Numbered from the stretch's first letter, positions 7,605 to 17,657 are shown. The stretch is 64,000 nt of DNA from Paraclostridium tenue (GCF_039521565.1 NZ_BAAACP010000002.1:124001-188000), one strand, 5' to 3'. A program made the numbers and translations. The notes: generated by a model not told the origin, from the sequence alone.

Positions 7605-9002
7605 TTGAATATTTTTAACAACATAGTTTTATCATTAAACAATTTTTTATGGTCCTATGTTTTAATTGTCCTATTATTAACATTAGGTATTTATTTTACA
7701 TTTAAAAGTAAATTTGTTCAATTTAGATACTTTAAAGAAATGATAAGACTTTTAGGTGCTCCATCACCTTCTAATAAGGAAAAAAAACAGGTATCTTCTT
7801 TTCAAGCCTTTTGCATAAGTACAGCATCTAGAGTTGGTACAGGTAATATTGCAGGTATTGCAATTGCTATTACATTAGGTGGACCTGGTTCTGTATTTTG
7901 GATGTGGTTAGTAGCTTTAATAGGAGGAGCATCAAGTTTTGTTGAATCTACTCTTGCTCAAATATATAAAGTTAAAGATAAAGAAGGTTTCAGGGGTGGA
8001 CCTGCTTACTATATAGCTAAAGGACTTAATAGTAAATTTTTAAGTATTGCTTTTTCTATACTTATAACAATAAGCTTTGGATTTGTTTTTAATGCAATAC
8101 AATCAAATACAGTAACAGAAGCTTTTAGAGCTGCATTTGGTGTTGACAAAATAGTTATAGGTGTGATACTTGCTATATTAACAACTCTTGTAATATTCGG
8201 AGGAGTACATAGAGTTGCTAAAATATCTGAAGTTATAGTTCCTGTATTTGCAGTAGCTTATATATTAGTTTCATTATTTGTAATAGCTATTAATATAGAT
8301 AAATTACCCGATATTTTTAAACTTATTATAGAAAATGCTTTTGGATTAAAAGCTATAGCAGGTGGTGGTATAGGTACAACTATACTTATGGGTGTAAAAA
8401 GAGGTCTATTCTCTAATGAAGCTGGTATGGGTAGTGCACCTAATGCTGCTGCTGCTGCAACAACATCTCATCCAGTTAAACAAGGTCTTGTTCAAGCCCT
8501 TGGAGTATTTACAGATACTATAGTTATATGTAGTTGTACTGCATTAATAATATTATGCAGTGATTATTCATCTGCTAATTTAGCTGGGATTCAATTAACT
8601 CAATATGCACTATCTTCTCAAATAGGAGTTATCGGAAATTACTTTATAGCTATTTGTACATTCTTATTTGCATTTAGTTCTATAGTAGGTAATTACTACT
8701 ATGGCCAATCAAATATAGAATTTATAAGTACAAATAAAACTATATTAACATCATATAGAGTATTAGTTATAGCTATGGTTATATTTGGTTCTTTAACTGC
8801 AGTTGATATAGTTTGGAACCTTGGAGATTTATTTATGGGATTTATGGCAATTATAAATCTTTATGCTATAGCTAGACTTAGCAAATTTGCTTTTCTAGCT
8901 TTAAAAGATTATACTAATCAAAAAAAATCTGGTACTAAAGAACCTATATTTAAAGCATCATCTATAGATGGCTTATCTGGTACTGAGTGTTGGGAAGATT
9001 AG
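7605..9002 (+). CDS. Alanine/glycine:cation symporter (AGCS family)
   Basis: The 465-residue polytopic protein matches the AGCS (AlsT/DagA) family: GIYFTFKSKFVQFRYFKEM, STASRVGTGNIAGIAIAITL, FRGGPAYYI, GVKRGLFSNEAGMGSAPNAAA and a late NYYYGQSNI motif. It imports alanine or glycine with Na+ or H+. The start is TTG at 7605, five bases after TAGGAGGGA; an in-frame extension to 7485 lacks a ribosome site. It is monocistronic, bounded by a strong terminator. The amino-acid specificity cannot be told from sequence. Confidence 0.93.
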   Translation: MNIFNNIVLSLNNFLWSYVLIVLLLTLGIYFTFKSKFVQFRYFKEMIRLLGAPSPSNKEKKQVSSFQAFCISTASRVGTGNIAGIAIAITLGGPGSVFWMWLVALIGGASSFVESTLAQIYKVKDKEGFRGGPAYYIAKGLNSKFLSIAFSILITISFGFVFNAIQSNTVTEAFRAAFGVDKIVIGVILAILTTLVIFGGVHRVAKISEVIVPVFAVAYILVSLFVIAINIDKLPDIFKLIIENAFGLKAIAGGGIGTTILMGVKRGLFSNEAGMGSAPNAAAAATTSHPVKQGLVQALGVFTDTIVICSCTALIILCSDYSSANLAGIQLTQYALSSQIGVIGNYFIAICTFLFAFSSIVGNYYYGQSNIEFISTNKTILTSYRVLVIAMVIFGSLTAVDIVWNLGDLFMGFMAIINLYAIARLSKFAFLALKDYTNQKKSGTKEPIFKASSIDGLSGTECWED

Positions 9003-9018
9003 AATTTAATTATAAATT

Positions 9019-9055
9019 AAAAGGATTAATCCTAGTAATTAGGATTAATCCTTTT
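9019..9055. terminator. Bidirectional terminator, 15-bp perfect stem
   Basis: AAAAGGATTAATCCT at 9019-9033 pairs perfectly with 9041-9055 around a 7-base loop, between the converging symporter and fbp genes. Confidence 0.85.
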
Positions 9056-9060
9056 TTAGA

Positions 9061-11046
9061 TTAATTTAAAGATTCTTTCACTAAACCTTTTCGATATGCT
9101 AAAAGAAGTAATTTTAAATCTTTTATACTTTCAAGAATGTCCTTACCTATATCTGTATCTCTTATATATTTTCTATTTATATTTCTTTCTACAATTGAAG
9201 TTGTAGATAATATATCTCTTTCTTCAAGTATAACTTGTTCTGTAGTTGTAAAATGTTGATGTGATACTAGTTGAAGACTATATGAGTTATATATTAATGT
9301 ATATCCAGCGATACCAGTTTTTTGTTGATATGCTCTTGAAAATCCACCATCAATAGCTATTAGTTTTCCATTTGCTTTTATTGGATTTTCACCTTTTTTA
9401 CATTCAACAGGTACATGTCCATTTATTATATGTGATTCTTTTTTATCTAATTCAAATTCTTCAAATATCATATTACACATATTTTCAGTATCCCTTAACT
9501 TAAAGTATGTATTTTTATTTTCTTTATGAGTTTCTTTTTCATTGATAAAATAACGTTCAAATGTTGTCATATCATCTTTACCAAATAAAGGAGATGCACA
9601 CCCTGTCCATAAATACCACATTATATCCATTCCATACTCTTTTTGTTTATTGCCTTCTCTATAAAGATATCCTTCTCTAGCTAGTGAATCAAATTTGTCC
9701 ATCAAAGATTTACCACTATATTCAACATTATTTATTACAAACTTTTTAAAGCTTCCATCTTCATTTAAAGGAATACATCCATGGAATAATAAATTAGAAT
9801 TACATTTAAGGTATATACTCCCTTTAGAAAATAAAAATGAAGTATGTTTTTGAAGTTTATCACTATTTACAAAAGATGATTTTAATTTTTCTATAACAAC
9901 TTCTTCTTCTTTAGTTAACTTACAAGGATCTTTAGGATCTATAGTTGGGAAATTACTATCTTTAAGTTTATATTCTTTTCCATTTATTTTTATAGTTGAT
10001 GTTTCATAATTTATTTTATTTAATAAACATCTATGATCCATTTCAAATTCAGGTCTTCTTTTTATTACTTCATTTTCCAATTTAAACTGAATTATAGATA
10101 TAGCTTTATGCATTTTTGCTATTAAAGATATTTCATTTTTATTGTATTCACCTTCAGATATTTTAGGTAAAAAAGCTTTACATGGATCATCTTTATATAC
10201 ATTTAAAGCAAATGTAGCAAGTGGTAAAATATTTATTCCATATATATCTTCAACTATATCTAAATTCGCATATCTAGCTGAAATTCTAAGAGCATTTGCT
10301 ATACATACCTTTTGTCCAGCTGCTGCTCCCATCCATAATATATCATGATTTCCCCATTGGATATCCACACTATGATAATCCATAAGAGTATCTATTATTA
10401 TATCAGGTCTTGGTCCTCTATCATAAATATCTCCAATTATATGTAATCTATCTATAACTAATCTTTGAATCAATTTTGATATAGCTATTATAAATTCTTT
10501 AGATTTATCGATTTCTATTATAGTATTTATAATTTGTTGGTAGTATTTTTTCTTATGATTAATATTATAATCTGTGTTTAATAGTTCTTCTATTATGTGT
10601 GCAAATTCTTTAGGAAGATACTTTCTAACCTTATCCTTAGTGTATTTAGTAGATGCATATCTACATAAATCTACTATTCTATGAAGAGTAACCCTATACC
10701 AATCATTTATATTCTCTTCTTCCTTTAAAACTATATCTAATTTCTGTTCTGGGTAATAAACTAAAGTTGCTAAAGTCTTTTTCTCACTTTCCATAAGTGA
10801 ATCCCCAAATAATTCTTCTATTTTTCTTTTAACCACACCTGAACCATTTTTTAATACATGAACAAATGGCTCGCTTTCTCCATGTATATCTGATAGAAAA
10901 TGTTCTGTACCTTTAGGTAGATTCAATATTGATTCTAACTTAATTATTTCTGTTGATGCCTGAGATATAGTAGGATACTGTTTGGAAAGTAAATTTAAAT
11001 ACTTTATGTTATCTCTGCATATTTTTTCTGATATTTCCAGGCTCAT
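9061..11046 (-). CDS. fbp: Fructose-1,6-bisphosphatase, class III
   Basis: The 661-residue protein is the large Firmicute type of FBPase, with a calcineurin-like metallophosphatase core: HFLSDIHGESEPF, GDIYDRGPRPD, QWGNHDILWMG, and the late INGHVPVECKKGENP. It hydrolyses fructose 1,6-bisphosphate to fructose 6-phosphate with Mn2+ for gluconeogenesis. Length and motif order are normal for class III. The start is ATG at 11046 behind TTAGGGGTGATAAA. It is flanked by terminators and is monocistronic. Confidence 0.96.
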   Translation of the reverse strand: MSLEISEKICRDNIKYLNLLSKQYPTISQASTEIIKLESILNLPKGTEHFLSDIHGESEPFVHVLKNGSGVVKRKIEELFGDSLMESEKKTLATLVYYPEQKLDIVLKEEENINDWYRVTLHRIVDLCRYASTKYTKDKVRKYLPKEFAHIIEELLNTDYNINHKKKYYQQIINTIIEIDKSKEFIIAISKLIQRLVIDRLHIIGDIYDRGPRPDIIIDTLMDYHSVDIQWGNHDILWMGAAAGQKVCIANALRISARYANLDIVEDIYGINILPLATFALNVYKDDPCKAFLPKISEGEYNKNEISLIAKMHKAISIIQFKLENEVIKRRPEFEMDHRCLLNKINYETSTIKINGKEYKLKDSNFPTIDPKDPCKLTKEEEVVIEKLKSSFVNSDKLQKHTSFLFSKGSIYLKCNSNLLFHGCIPLNEDGSFKKFVINNVEYSGKSLMDKFDSLAREGYLYREGNKQKEYGMDIMWYLWTGCASPLFGKDDMTTFERYFINEKETHKENKNTYFKLRDTENMCNMIFEEFELDKKESHIINGHVPVECKKGENPIKANGKLIAIDGGFSRAYQQKTGIAGYTLIYNSYSLQLVSHQHFTTTEQVILEERDILSTTSIVERNINRKYIRDTDIGKDILESIKDLKLLLLAYRKGLVKESLN

Positions 11047-11120
11047 TTTATCACCCCTAAATCTTAACTATTTATTATATATTTAATTATACCATATACT
11101 TGTTTAAGTATATAAAACTA

Positions 11121-11148
11121 AAAAGCAAGATTTTATTATCTCGCTTTT
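11121..11148 (-). terminator. Terminator of murJ
   Basis: A 10-bp stem with one G-U pair (AAAAGCAAGA with TCTCGCTTTT). It overlaps the 3' end of the leftward murJ gene. Confidence 0.75.
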
Positions 11149-12704
11149 TTTATAAAATTTATAAATCTATTTTTTATCTGATCTATAACTTCTTTAATTT
11201 CAGTAATATTTAATAAAACACTTAATATTAAATAAATAACTGCTCCTACTAAACTACATACAATTAATCCTATTAATATTAAATATTTTTCTTTATATAT
11301 AAAATTTTCTCCTATTATAAAAATAAAGTTATATAAATATTTTACAATTATACCCATAATTATAGATGCTATTAAAGTTTTTAAAAATGTATTTATACTA
11401 CTTTTAATACCTAATCTACCTACTTTACGTCTTAAAGATATTATAAGTAAAATAGCTCCAAATATAACAGATATAGAAGACGATAATGCAAGCCCTCCTA
11501 TTCCCATTTTTCTAATTAGTATAATTGAAAAAATAATATCAACAAATACTGCTGCCATGGCATTTTTTACAGGTGTCTTTGTATCCTGCAAAGAATAAAA
11601 TCCTCTTGAAACTATATCTCTTATTCCAAAAGCTACCATACCAAAAGAATAAAACATTAATGAAGTTGATGTTAAATATGTATCTTTTGCATCAAATGAT
11701 CCACCTTCAAATAAAAAACTAACTGTAGGTGTTGAAAATATAATCATTCCTATCATAACAGGTACCATTACAATTATAACGATATTTATACATCTTATTA
11801 AACTCCACTTAAAAGCCTTTATATTATTTTGGCTAGCAAATTTAGAAAGCATAGGATACATAACAGTAGAAATAGATATAACAAGTACGCCTACAGCAAA
11901 TATATTCAATTTATTAGCATAATTAAGAGCTGTTATACTCCCCGTATCTAATGTAGAAGCTAGTGTTCTATTTATAACACTATTTATTTGATTTACATAT
12001 GATCCTAAAAATACAGGTAAAATTAAATAAATTATATTTTTTACATTTTCATCTTTTATATCAACATTTAATTTATGTTTATACCCACTTTTTTTAAGAA
12101 ATGGTATTTGAAATAAAAGTTGAGCTACATACGCAAGTAAAGTTATCCATACCATTACATATGAATTTGTAAAACTTCCTATGATTATAGCCAGTATACA
12201 TATTATATTAAATGGAATTGTAACTAATCCTGATATATAAAATCTTCCATTTGCTAATAAATAAGATGATACTAATCCATTAGTTGCTATAAAAATTATA
12301 GAAATTATAAGTATTTTAGAAAATCTAGTTGTAATTTCTAATTCTTCACCCTTAAATCCCATAGCAAAAATCTTTACTATATACGGCGTAAATATACTTC
12401 CTATAATTATTGTAAGTATACTTAAAATTATTACTATATTTAAAACATTACTTGTAAACTTATTTACCTCATCTTGTCCCTTTTCTGTTTTAATTTTAAA
12501 AAACATAGGTATATAAGTTGTTCCTAATGATGCACTTATCCCTGTAAATAGTACAACTGGTATATTAAGCGCAGTTATATAAGCATCAGTTATAATGCTT
12601 GCTCCAAAGCTTTTTGCCAATATTATATCTCTAAGAAAGCCCGTTACCTTAGATATCAATGTTATAATCATTAATATTACTGCTGATTTTTTAGCCTTTG
12701 ACAT
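11136..12704 (-). CDS. murJ: Lipid II flippase MurJ (MviN family)
   Basis: A 522-residue membrane protein of the MOP superfamily with about 14 predicted helices. The N-terminal text ITLISKVTGFLRDIILAKSFG and ITDAYITALNIP is typical of MurJ/MviN, as is DTKTPVKNAMAAVFVDI in the later half. It flips lipid-linked peptidoglycan precursor across the membrane. The ATG at 12704 follows AAGAAGGAAATAGTAT. It reads alone, upstream of fbp on the same strand but separated by a terminator. Confidence 0.93.
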   Translation of the reverse strand: MSKAKKSAVILMIITLISKVTGFLRDIILAKSFGASIITDAYITALNIPVVLFTGISASLGTTYIPMFFKIKTEKGQDEVNKFTSNVLNIVIILSILTIIIGSIFTPYIVKIFAMGFKGEELEITTRFSKILIISIIFIATNGLVSSYLLANGRFYISGLVTIPFNIICILAIIIGSFTNSYVMVWITLLAYVAQLLFQIPFLKKSGYKHKLNVDIKDENVKNIIYLILPVFLGSYVNQINSVINRTLASTLDTGSITALNYANKLNIFAVGVLVISISTVMYPMLSKFASQNNIKAFKWSLIRCINIVIIVMVPVMIGMIIFSTPTVSFLFEGGSFDAKDTYLTSTSLMFYSFGMVAFGIRDIVSRGFYSLQDTKTPVKNAMAAVFVDIIFSIILIRKMGIGGLALSSSISVIFGAILLIISLRRKVGRLGIKSSINTFLKTLIASIIMGIIVKYLYNFIFIIGENFIYKEKYLILIGLIVCSLVGAVIYLILSVLLNITEIKEVIDQIKNRFINFIKKAR

Positions 12705-12745
12705 ATACTATTTCCTTCTTTCTTTTACATAGAGCTTTAAATTAT

Positions 12746-12776
12746 AATAAGGGATGCATAAAGCATCCCCTTTATT
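12746..12776 (-). terminator. Terminator of the zinc-ribbon gene pair
   Basis: Stem GGGATGC/GCATCCC extended by A/T pairs, T-rich on the leftward side. It lies at the stop codon of the gene ending at 12775. Confidence 0.75.
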
Positions 12777-13215
12777 ATACATTTTTTATAACCTTTTTAC
12801 CACAACATCCACAAAAGTTTGAATCATAGTCTATATCACTTAAGCAGAATTCACATTTTATTATATCTTTATTTTCATCTATTTTTTTGCCACATTTGCA
12901 ACAAAAGTTACTATCAACATCTAATACATTCCCACATTCACAGATTTTTTCTTTTTTAGATTCTATATTGTTAATTTCCATAGTAGATTCATATATAATT
13001 TTATCTATTTTGGGTACTTTTTCAAATAATTCAATTAAATCTTTTTCAACTATTTCATCTTTTCTTACTTTTTCATAAATATACATTCCTGCATTTATAA
13101 AAACCTTAATTTTATCACTTTGAGCTTTATTTATAATTTTATTTAATTTATTTATTTCTTTTATAGTTTCAATTTTTTCTTTATTTTTATTAATTACATT
13201 TTTTATATTGTTCAT
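12775..13215 (-). CDS. Double zinc-ribbon protein with helical N-terminus
   Basis: The 146-residue protein has a lysine-rich helical N-terminal half (about residues 1-90). Two zinc ribbons in the C-terminal third follow: CECGNVLDVDSNFCCKCGKK and CEFCLSDIDYDSNFCGCCGKK. Each has two paired cysteine knuckles. These ribbons usually bind Zn2+ and mediate protein contacts. No membrane segment is present. It starts at ATG behind GGGAGAGATAGC and follows the larger zinc-ribbon membrane protein by 23 bases, so the two are probably co-transcribed and may interact. The function is unknown. Confidence 0.75.
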   Translation of the reverse strand: MNNIKNVINKNKEKIETIKEINKLNKIINKAQSDKIKVFINAGMYIYEKVRKDEIVEKDLIELFEKVPKIDKIIYESTMEINNIESKKEKICECGNVLDVDSNFCCKCGKKIDENKDIIKCEFCLSDIDYDSNFCGCCGKKVIKNV

Positions 13216-13238
13216 GCTATCTCTCCCATTTAAAGCTT

Positions 13239-14564
13239 TTATTCTTTATTAAGCTTATATCCTAAAGATAATATTACGTAGCTGTATAAAAAAGATACAA
13301 AAATTCCTACAATAACACTAGATCCTATGTATGAATATCCTCCATAATTTTGAGCTTCTAATAAAGATAAACTACCACTTGTATCTATTTTACTTAAGTA
13401 AATCGTACATCCTATAACAATAGAGTATACCAAACTAAAATACTTTATAATACCTTTATTTTTAAATTTATTTTTAATATCATATCCAGACACTATAAGT
13501 ATCACTAATGTTAATAGTATTATAGCATATATAAATAATTTCATACTTTCATGGATATACAAGCTTATATCACTTATATTAAATATAGATATAATTGAAT
13601 TTGATATAATTATAGGTATAAAATTAACTAGTTGTAATAAATAAATAGATAGCTGTGTTAGTTTAGCAAAACTAGTTAAGTCTTTATTATTTCCAAATAT
13701 ATTAGTTAAAAATAAGCTTATTGTTAAAAATATTAGTATTATTAAATATAACATTCCTATTGTCTTTAATGCCTTATTTATAATTTTTAATTTATCATTT
13801 TTAGGTTTTAATTTATTAAATAAAACTATATATGTAGGTAAAAAAGATATTATCATTCCATTTAACATACTTTTTATAAAACTATATTTTATAATAATAG
13901 ACATACTATAATACTCACTAATAGGTGACATTATATATTTTTTCCCTAATATTGAAATAATACCTAAAATTAATCCATATAAAATACTTAATATGATTGA
14001 ATCTTTAATTATATTTTCTTTATCTAAACAATCTTTTTTTATAAATATAATGCTAGATAAAGCTATACAAAGTATAGGGAAAATCGAATATATAATAATA
14101 CCCATACTTATATTAATATTTGCTACACCCATAAAAGAATTTGCTAATATATTAATAGGTATCAAATTAAGCCCCAATGCTATACTAAATATATTTAAAT
14201 ACTCATTGATATCAAGTCTCATTACCCCTATTATAATTTTCACAAAAGTAGATATAATTATTAATAATACAATAGAACTCATAGCTGTTAATAGTTTATT
14301 TCTAATATTTATTTTTTCTAAATATCTTTTTATATTCAATTTTATATTTGCATATTTTCCCATATTGTTTGCATTATTGTATATATTTTCTTTAACTTTT
14401 GTTATATTAGTTAAATCATTTCCACAATTTTTGCAATATATACCACTCGTATTTTCTGATTCACCACATTTAGAACATATTTTTTCATTTCCAAATTCTA
14501 TACTAATATTTTCTAAATCAATTAAATCTTGACCATTTGATTTACAATAATTTTCACAATTCAT
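13239..14564 (-). CDS. Zinc-ribbon integral membrane protein, unknown function
   Basis: 441 residues. An N-terminal zinc ribbon, CSKCGESENTSGIYCKNCG at about residues 34-52, is followed by a soluble linker and then about nine or ten hydrophobic helices (for example LLTAMSSIVLLIIISTFVKI). Proteins of this build are common and uncharacterised in clostridia. The ribbon should face the cytosol. ATG at 14564 follows ATGGAGGAAAAGT. It forms a two-gene unit with the downstream double zinc-ribbon protein. Confidence 0.75.
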   Translation of the reverse strand: MNCENYCKSNGQDLIDLENISIEFGNEKICSKCGESENTSGIYCKNCGNDLTNITKVKENIYNNANNMGKYANIKLNIKRYLEKINIRNKLLTAMSSIVLLIIISTFVKIIIGVMRLDINEYLNIFSIALGLNLIPINILANSFMGVANINISMGIIIYSIFPILCIALSSIIFIKKDCLDKENIIKDSIILSILYGLILGIISILGKKYIMSPISEYYSMSIIIKYSFIKSMLNGMIISFLPTYIVLFNKLKPKNDKLKIINKALKTIGMLYLIILIFLTISLFLTNIFGNNKDLTSFAKLTQLSIYLLQLVNFIPIIISNSIISIFNISDISLYIHESMKLFIYAIILLTLVILIVSGYDIKNKFKNKGIIKYFSLVYSIVIGCTIYLSKIDTSGSLSLLEAQNYGGYSYIGSSVIVGIFVSFLYSYVILSLGYKLNKE

Positions 14565-14586
14565 ACTTTTCCTCCATAGTCTAAAA

Positions 14587-14613
14587 ATAGCCCTAAGATT
14601 ATCTTAAGGCTAT
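14587..14613 (-). terminator. Terminator of the dnaG-rpoD-trmK-nif3 run
   Basis: A 12-bp stem with one G-U pair (ATAGCCCTAAGA with TCTTAAGGCTAT), followed leftward by TTTTTAG. It closes the transcript that ends with the Nif3-like gene. Confidence 0.8.
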
Positions 14614-14622
14614 CATTTATAA

Positions 14623-15720
14623 CTATATTATATCAAAAGGATTTAAATTTACATCACTTTTTACGATATCTATATCAAAATTTTCATTTATATAATTAAA
14701 CATTATATCTGCAAAAACTTTTTCAGTATCAAAATGTCCGCAATCTATAACCTTCATCCCCATATCTAATGTATCTTGTGCATCATGATATTTCATATCA
14801 CCAGTTATCAGTACATCACACCCAACTTTGTAAGCTTTTTTTACCATATCAGCACCAGAACCTGTAACTATAGCAATTTTAGATATCTCATCATTTAAAT
14901 TTCCAACCACTCTTAAGTATTTTATATCCAATTTATCTTTAAGTATCATTCCTAAATCTTTGAAAGTTATATTTTTTTCTAACTTTCCATATCTTCCAAG
15001 ACCTAAAGATTCTCCTTTATTTTCTAACTTAAATAAATCATATGCTACTTCTTCATATGGATGAGCTTTTATCATAGAACTAATTACTTTATCTAAAATT
15101 TTTTGAGGAACTATAGTTTCTATTTTTACCTCATGAACACTTTCTAAAGCTCCTTCTTGTCCTATATACGGATTAGCACCTTCGCAAGGTTTAAATCTTC
15201 CTTCTCCCTCTATGCTAAATGAACAATCTTTATAATTTCCTAAATGTCCAGCTCCTGAATTTCCTAGAGCTATCCTTACATTATCTATATGAGTTTTAGG
15301 AACGTATACAGCTAATTTATATAAAGCTTCACTTTTAGTTTTATCTAGTATTTTTACATTTTTAAGTTCTAACATATCTACAAAATAATCATTTAATCCA
15401 TCAAATGCAATATCAAAATTAGTATGCATAGAATATATAGATATATCATTTTTTATTAGTTTATGTATTAATTTTCCCTTTAAATTAGAAGTATTGACTT
15501 TATTCATTTTAGAAAAAATAAATGGATGGTGAGTTATTATTAAATCTATATTTTTATTTATAGCTTCATCTACTACACTTTCGTTTACTTCTAATACAAC
15601 CATTACTTTTTTTATATCACTATTATAATCTCCAACTATAAGACCTACATTATCCCAATCATATGCTAAGTTAAGAGGATATTTTTCTTCTATCTTTTTT
15701 ATAAAAGTCTTAAGTTTCAT
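14623..15720 (-). CDS. Nif3-like dinuclear metal-centre protein
   Basis: The 365-residue protein is of the long Nif3/YqfO type, in which a PII-like domain interrupts the two Nif3 halves. Metal-site motifs are IITHHPFIFSK near residue 62 at the N-terminus and GDMKYHDAQD with DCGHFDTEK at the C-terminus; AHPYEEVAYDLFKL is the usual PII-like insert text. Some databases call it GTP cyclohydrolase 1 type 2, but that activity is not settled. Its ATG shares one base with the trmK stop (TAATG), so translation is likely coupled. Confidence 0.9.
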   Translation of the reverse strand: MKLKTFIKKIEEKYPLNLAYDWDNVGLIVGDYNSDIKKVMVVLEVNESVVDEAINKNIDLIITHHPFIFSKMNKVNTSNLKGKLIHKLIKNDISIYSMHTNFDIAFDGLNDYFVDMLELKNVKILDKTKSEALYKLAVYVPKTHIDNVRIALGNSGAGHLGNYKDCSFSIEGEGRFKPCEGANPYIGQEGALESVHEVKIETIVPQKILDKVISSMIKAHPYEEVAYDLFKLENKGESLGLGRYGKLEKNITFKDLGMILKDKLDIKYLRVVGNLNDEISKIAIVTGSGADMVKKAYKVGCDVLITGDMKYHDAQDTLDMGMKVIDCGHFDTEKVFADIMFNYINENFDIDIVKSDVNLNPFDII

Positions 15721-16406
15721 TATATCAACCCCTTAAGTTTTTTTATATTATTTATAGTGCTATTTCTTTTAACTTCTATTGAAGCTCCATTTTTACCTTC
15801 TAATTTACTTATTATACTTTCATAAGAATTAATTTTTTTATTTATAAACTCATGTAAAAGCTTATCATTATTTTCTATGAGTTTACTTCCAATTTCATAA
15901 TATATATCATCATTAACTTCAGTATTTTTCCCTGTGTATTTAGCCACAATTATTTCGTATATTCTAAAATCTTCTTTTACTAAGACTTCGTTTAATATTT
16001 CATATCCATTATTATAAAGATATTTTCTAAGTTCATTTTGTGCTTGCATTGGTTGAAGTATAAGTTTATCAACAGTTTGAGAAACACTTTTTTTAGCTTC
16101 TAAAAGTTCACTTATTAAAATTCCACCCATACCAGCTATTATAACTTCATCTACTTCGTTTGGATTTAAAACTTCAAGCCCTGAACCTAGTCTTAAGTCT
16201 ACCTTCTCATCTAATTTATTATGTCTAACTTCTTTTTTTGCATTCTCTAAAGGTCCTTTATTAACATCAGCTAATATTGCATAATCTATCTTATTATTAT
16301 TCAAAAGATAAACAGGTATATACCCATGATCAGTTCCTATATCCGCTATTTTTTTTCCTTCATCTACAAGGCTTGCTATTTTTAATAATCTATCTGTTAA
16401 TTTCAA
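15720..16406 (-). CDS. trmK: tRNA (adenine(22)-N1)-methyltransferase
   Basis: The 228-residue protein is of the TrmK/YqfN family: an SAM-binding Rossmann fold with KKIADIGTDHGYIPVYLL, IIAGMGGILISELLEA (family signature) and LILQPMQAQNELRKYL. It methylates A22 of bacterial tRNAs. The start is TTG at 16406 behind AAAGGATAAATATAAA. The order dnaG-rpoD-trmK-nif3 is widely conserved in Firmicutes, which strengthens the assignment. Confidence 0.93.
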   Translation of the reverse strand: MKLTDRLLKIASLVDEGKKIADIGTDHGYIPVYLLNNNKIDYAILADVNKGPLENAKKEVRHNKLDEKVDLRLGSGLEVLNPNEVDEVIIAGMGGILISELLEAKKSVSQTVDKLILQPMQAQNELRKYLYNNGYEILNEVLVKEDFRIYEIIVAKYTGKNTEVNDDIYYEIGSKLIENNDKLLHEFINKKINSYESIISKLEGKNGASIEVKRNSTINNIKKLKGLI

Positions 16407-16443
16407 TTTATATTTATCCTTTCATATATATTTTTGCATATAT

Positions 16444-16472
16444 AAAAATTCGCCTATTACAGACGAATTTTT
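16444..16472 (-). terminator. Terminator after rpoD
   Basis: A 12-bp stem with one G-U pair (AAAAATTCGCCT with AGACGAATTTTT) directly after the rpoD stop. It divides the dnaG-rpoD pair from trmK-nif3, so the latter needs its own promoter or read-through. Confidence 0.75.
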
Positions 16473-16475
16473 ATA

Positions 16476-17639
16476 TTAATCTAAGTAATCTCTAAGTTTT
16501 TTAGATCTACTTGGATGTCTTAATTTTCTTAAAGCCTTAGCTTCTATTTGTCTTATTCTTTCTCTAGTTACATCAAATTCTTTACCTACTTCTTCAAGAG
16601 TTCTAGCACGTCCATCTTCAAGTCCAAATCTTAATTTTAAAACTTTTTGTTCTCTTTCATTTAATGATCCTAAAACTTCTTCAATTTGCTCTTTTAATAA
16701 AGAATAAGCTGCTGCTTCTGCAGGTGCTGGAGCATCATCATCTGGTATAAAATCTCCTAAGTGACTGTCTTCTTCTTCTCCTATAGGAGTTTCTAATGAA
16801 ACAGGATCTTGAGCAATTTTCATAATTTCTCTAACTTTATCCTCTGTCATATCCATTTCTTTAGCAATTTCTTCAGGTTTTGGATCTCTACCTAATTCCT
16901 GTAATAATTGTCTTGATACTCTTATTAATTTATTTATAGTTTCAACCATATGCACAGGTATTCTTATTGTTCTAGCTTGATCTGCTATTGCACGAGTTAT
17001 GGCTTGTCTTATCCACCAAGTTGCATAAGTACTAAACTTAAATCCTTTTGTATAATCAAATTTTTCTACAGCTTTTATAAGCCCTAAATTTCCTTCTTGT
17101 ATTAAGTCAAGAAATAACATACCTCTTCCAACATATCTCTTTGCTATACTTACAACTAATCTTAAGTTTGCCTCGACTAATCTTTGCTTAGCTATCTCAT
17201 CACCTTCATGCATTCTTCTTGCAAGTTCCGCTTCTTCATGAGGTTTAAGTAAAGGTATTTTACCTATTTCTTTTAGATACATCCTTACTGGATCATCTAT
17301 ACTTATACCTTTAGGTAAAGTTAAATCTATTTGCTCTATTTCCATAGTATTTTCTTCTTTAGACATATCATCATCAATACTATCATCTATGTCTATATCC
17401 ATGTCTTCTGAGCTAAATTCTATATCTGCATCAGCTTTTTCTTCTTTTTTCTGTATTACTTCTATACCTAAGTTTCCTAATGTTTCGTATAGATTTTCAA
17501 CTTGATCTTTATCAAGTTCAGTTTCTGAGAAAGCTTCCATTATCTCCATAAGGGTAAGACTTCCTTGTTTTTTACCTTTTTCTATAAGTGATTTTGCTGT
17601 TACTCTTTTAGATTCTTTTTTTGGCGCTTTATTTTCCAT
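16476..17639 (-). CDS. rpoD: Primary RNA polymerase sigma factor (sigma A)
   Basis: The 387-residue protein has region 1.1, an acidic stretch (DIDIDDSIDDDM), and the conserved core: DPVRMYLKEIGKIPLLKPHEE (1.2), NLRLVVSIAKRYVGRGM with LDLIQEGNLGLIKAVEKFDY and YATWWIRQAITRAIADQART (2.1-2.4), region 3, and the region 4 helix-turn-helix TLEEVGKEFDVTRERIRQIE. It is the housekeeping sigma that reads promoters such as TTGACA-N17-TATAAT. I use the ATG at 17639, with GGGAGG upstream; an ATG at 17657 has no ribosome site. Confidence 0.97.
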   Translation of the reverse strand: MENKAPKKESKRVTAKSLIEKGKKQGSLTLMEIMEAFSETELDKDQVENLYETLGNLGIEVIQKKEEKADADIEFSSEDMDIDIDDSIDDDMSKEENTMEIEQIDLTLPKGISIDDPVRMYLKEIGKIPLLKPHEEAELARRMHEGDEIAKQRLVEANLRLVVSIAKRYVGRGMLFLDLIQEGNLGLIKAVEKFDYTKGFKFSTYATWWIRQAITRAIADQARTIRIPVHMVETINKLIRVSRQLLQELGRDPKPEEIAKEMDMTEDKVREIMKIAQDPVSLETPIGEEEDSHLGDFIPDDDAPAPAEAAAYSLLKEQIEEVLGSLNEREQKVLKLRFGLEDGRARTLEEVGKEFDVTRERIRQIEAKALRKLRHPSRSKKLRDYLD

Positions 17640-17657
17640 GCTCAATCCTCCCTTCAT

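Noticed and set aside
13993..14532. 179-codon rightward ORF
   Set aside because: It is the complement of the zinc-ribbon membrane protein, whose cysteine motifs and ribosome site show the leftward reading is the true one.
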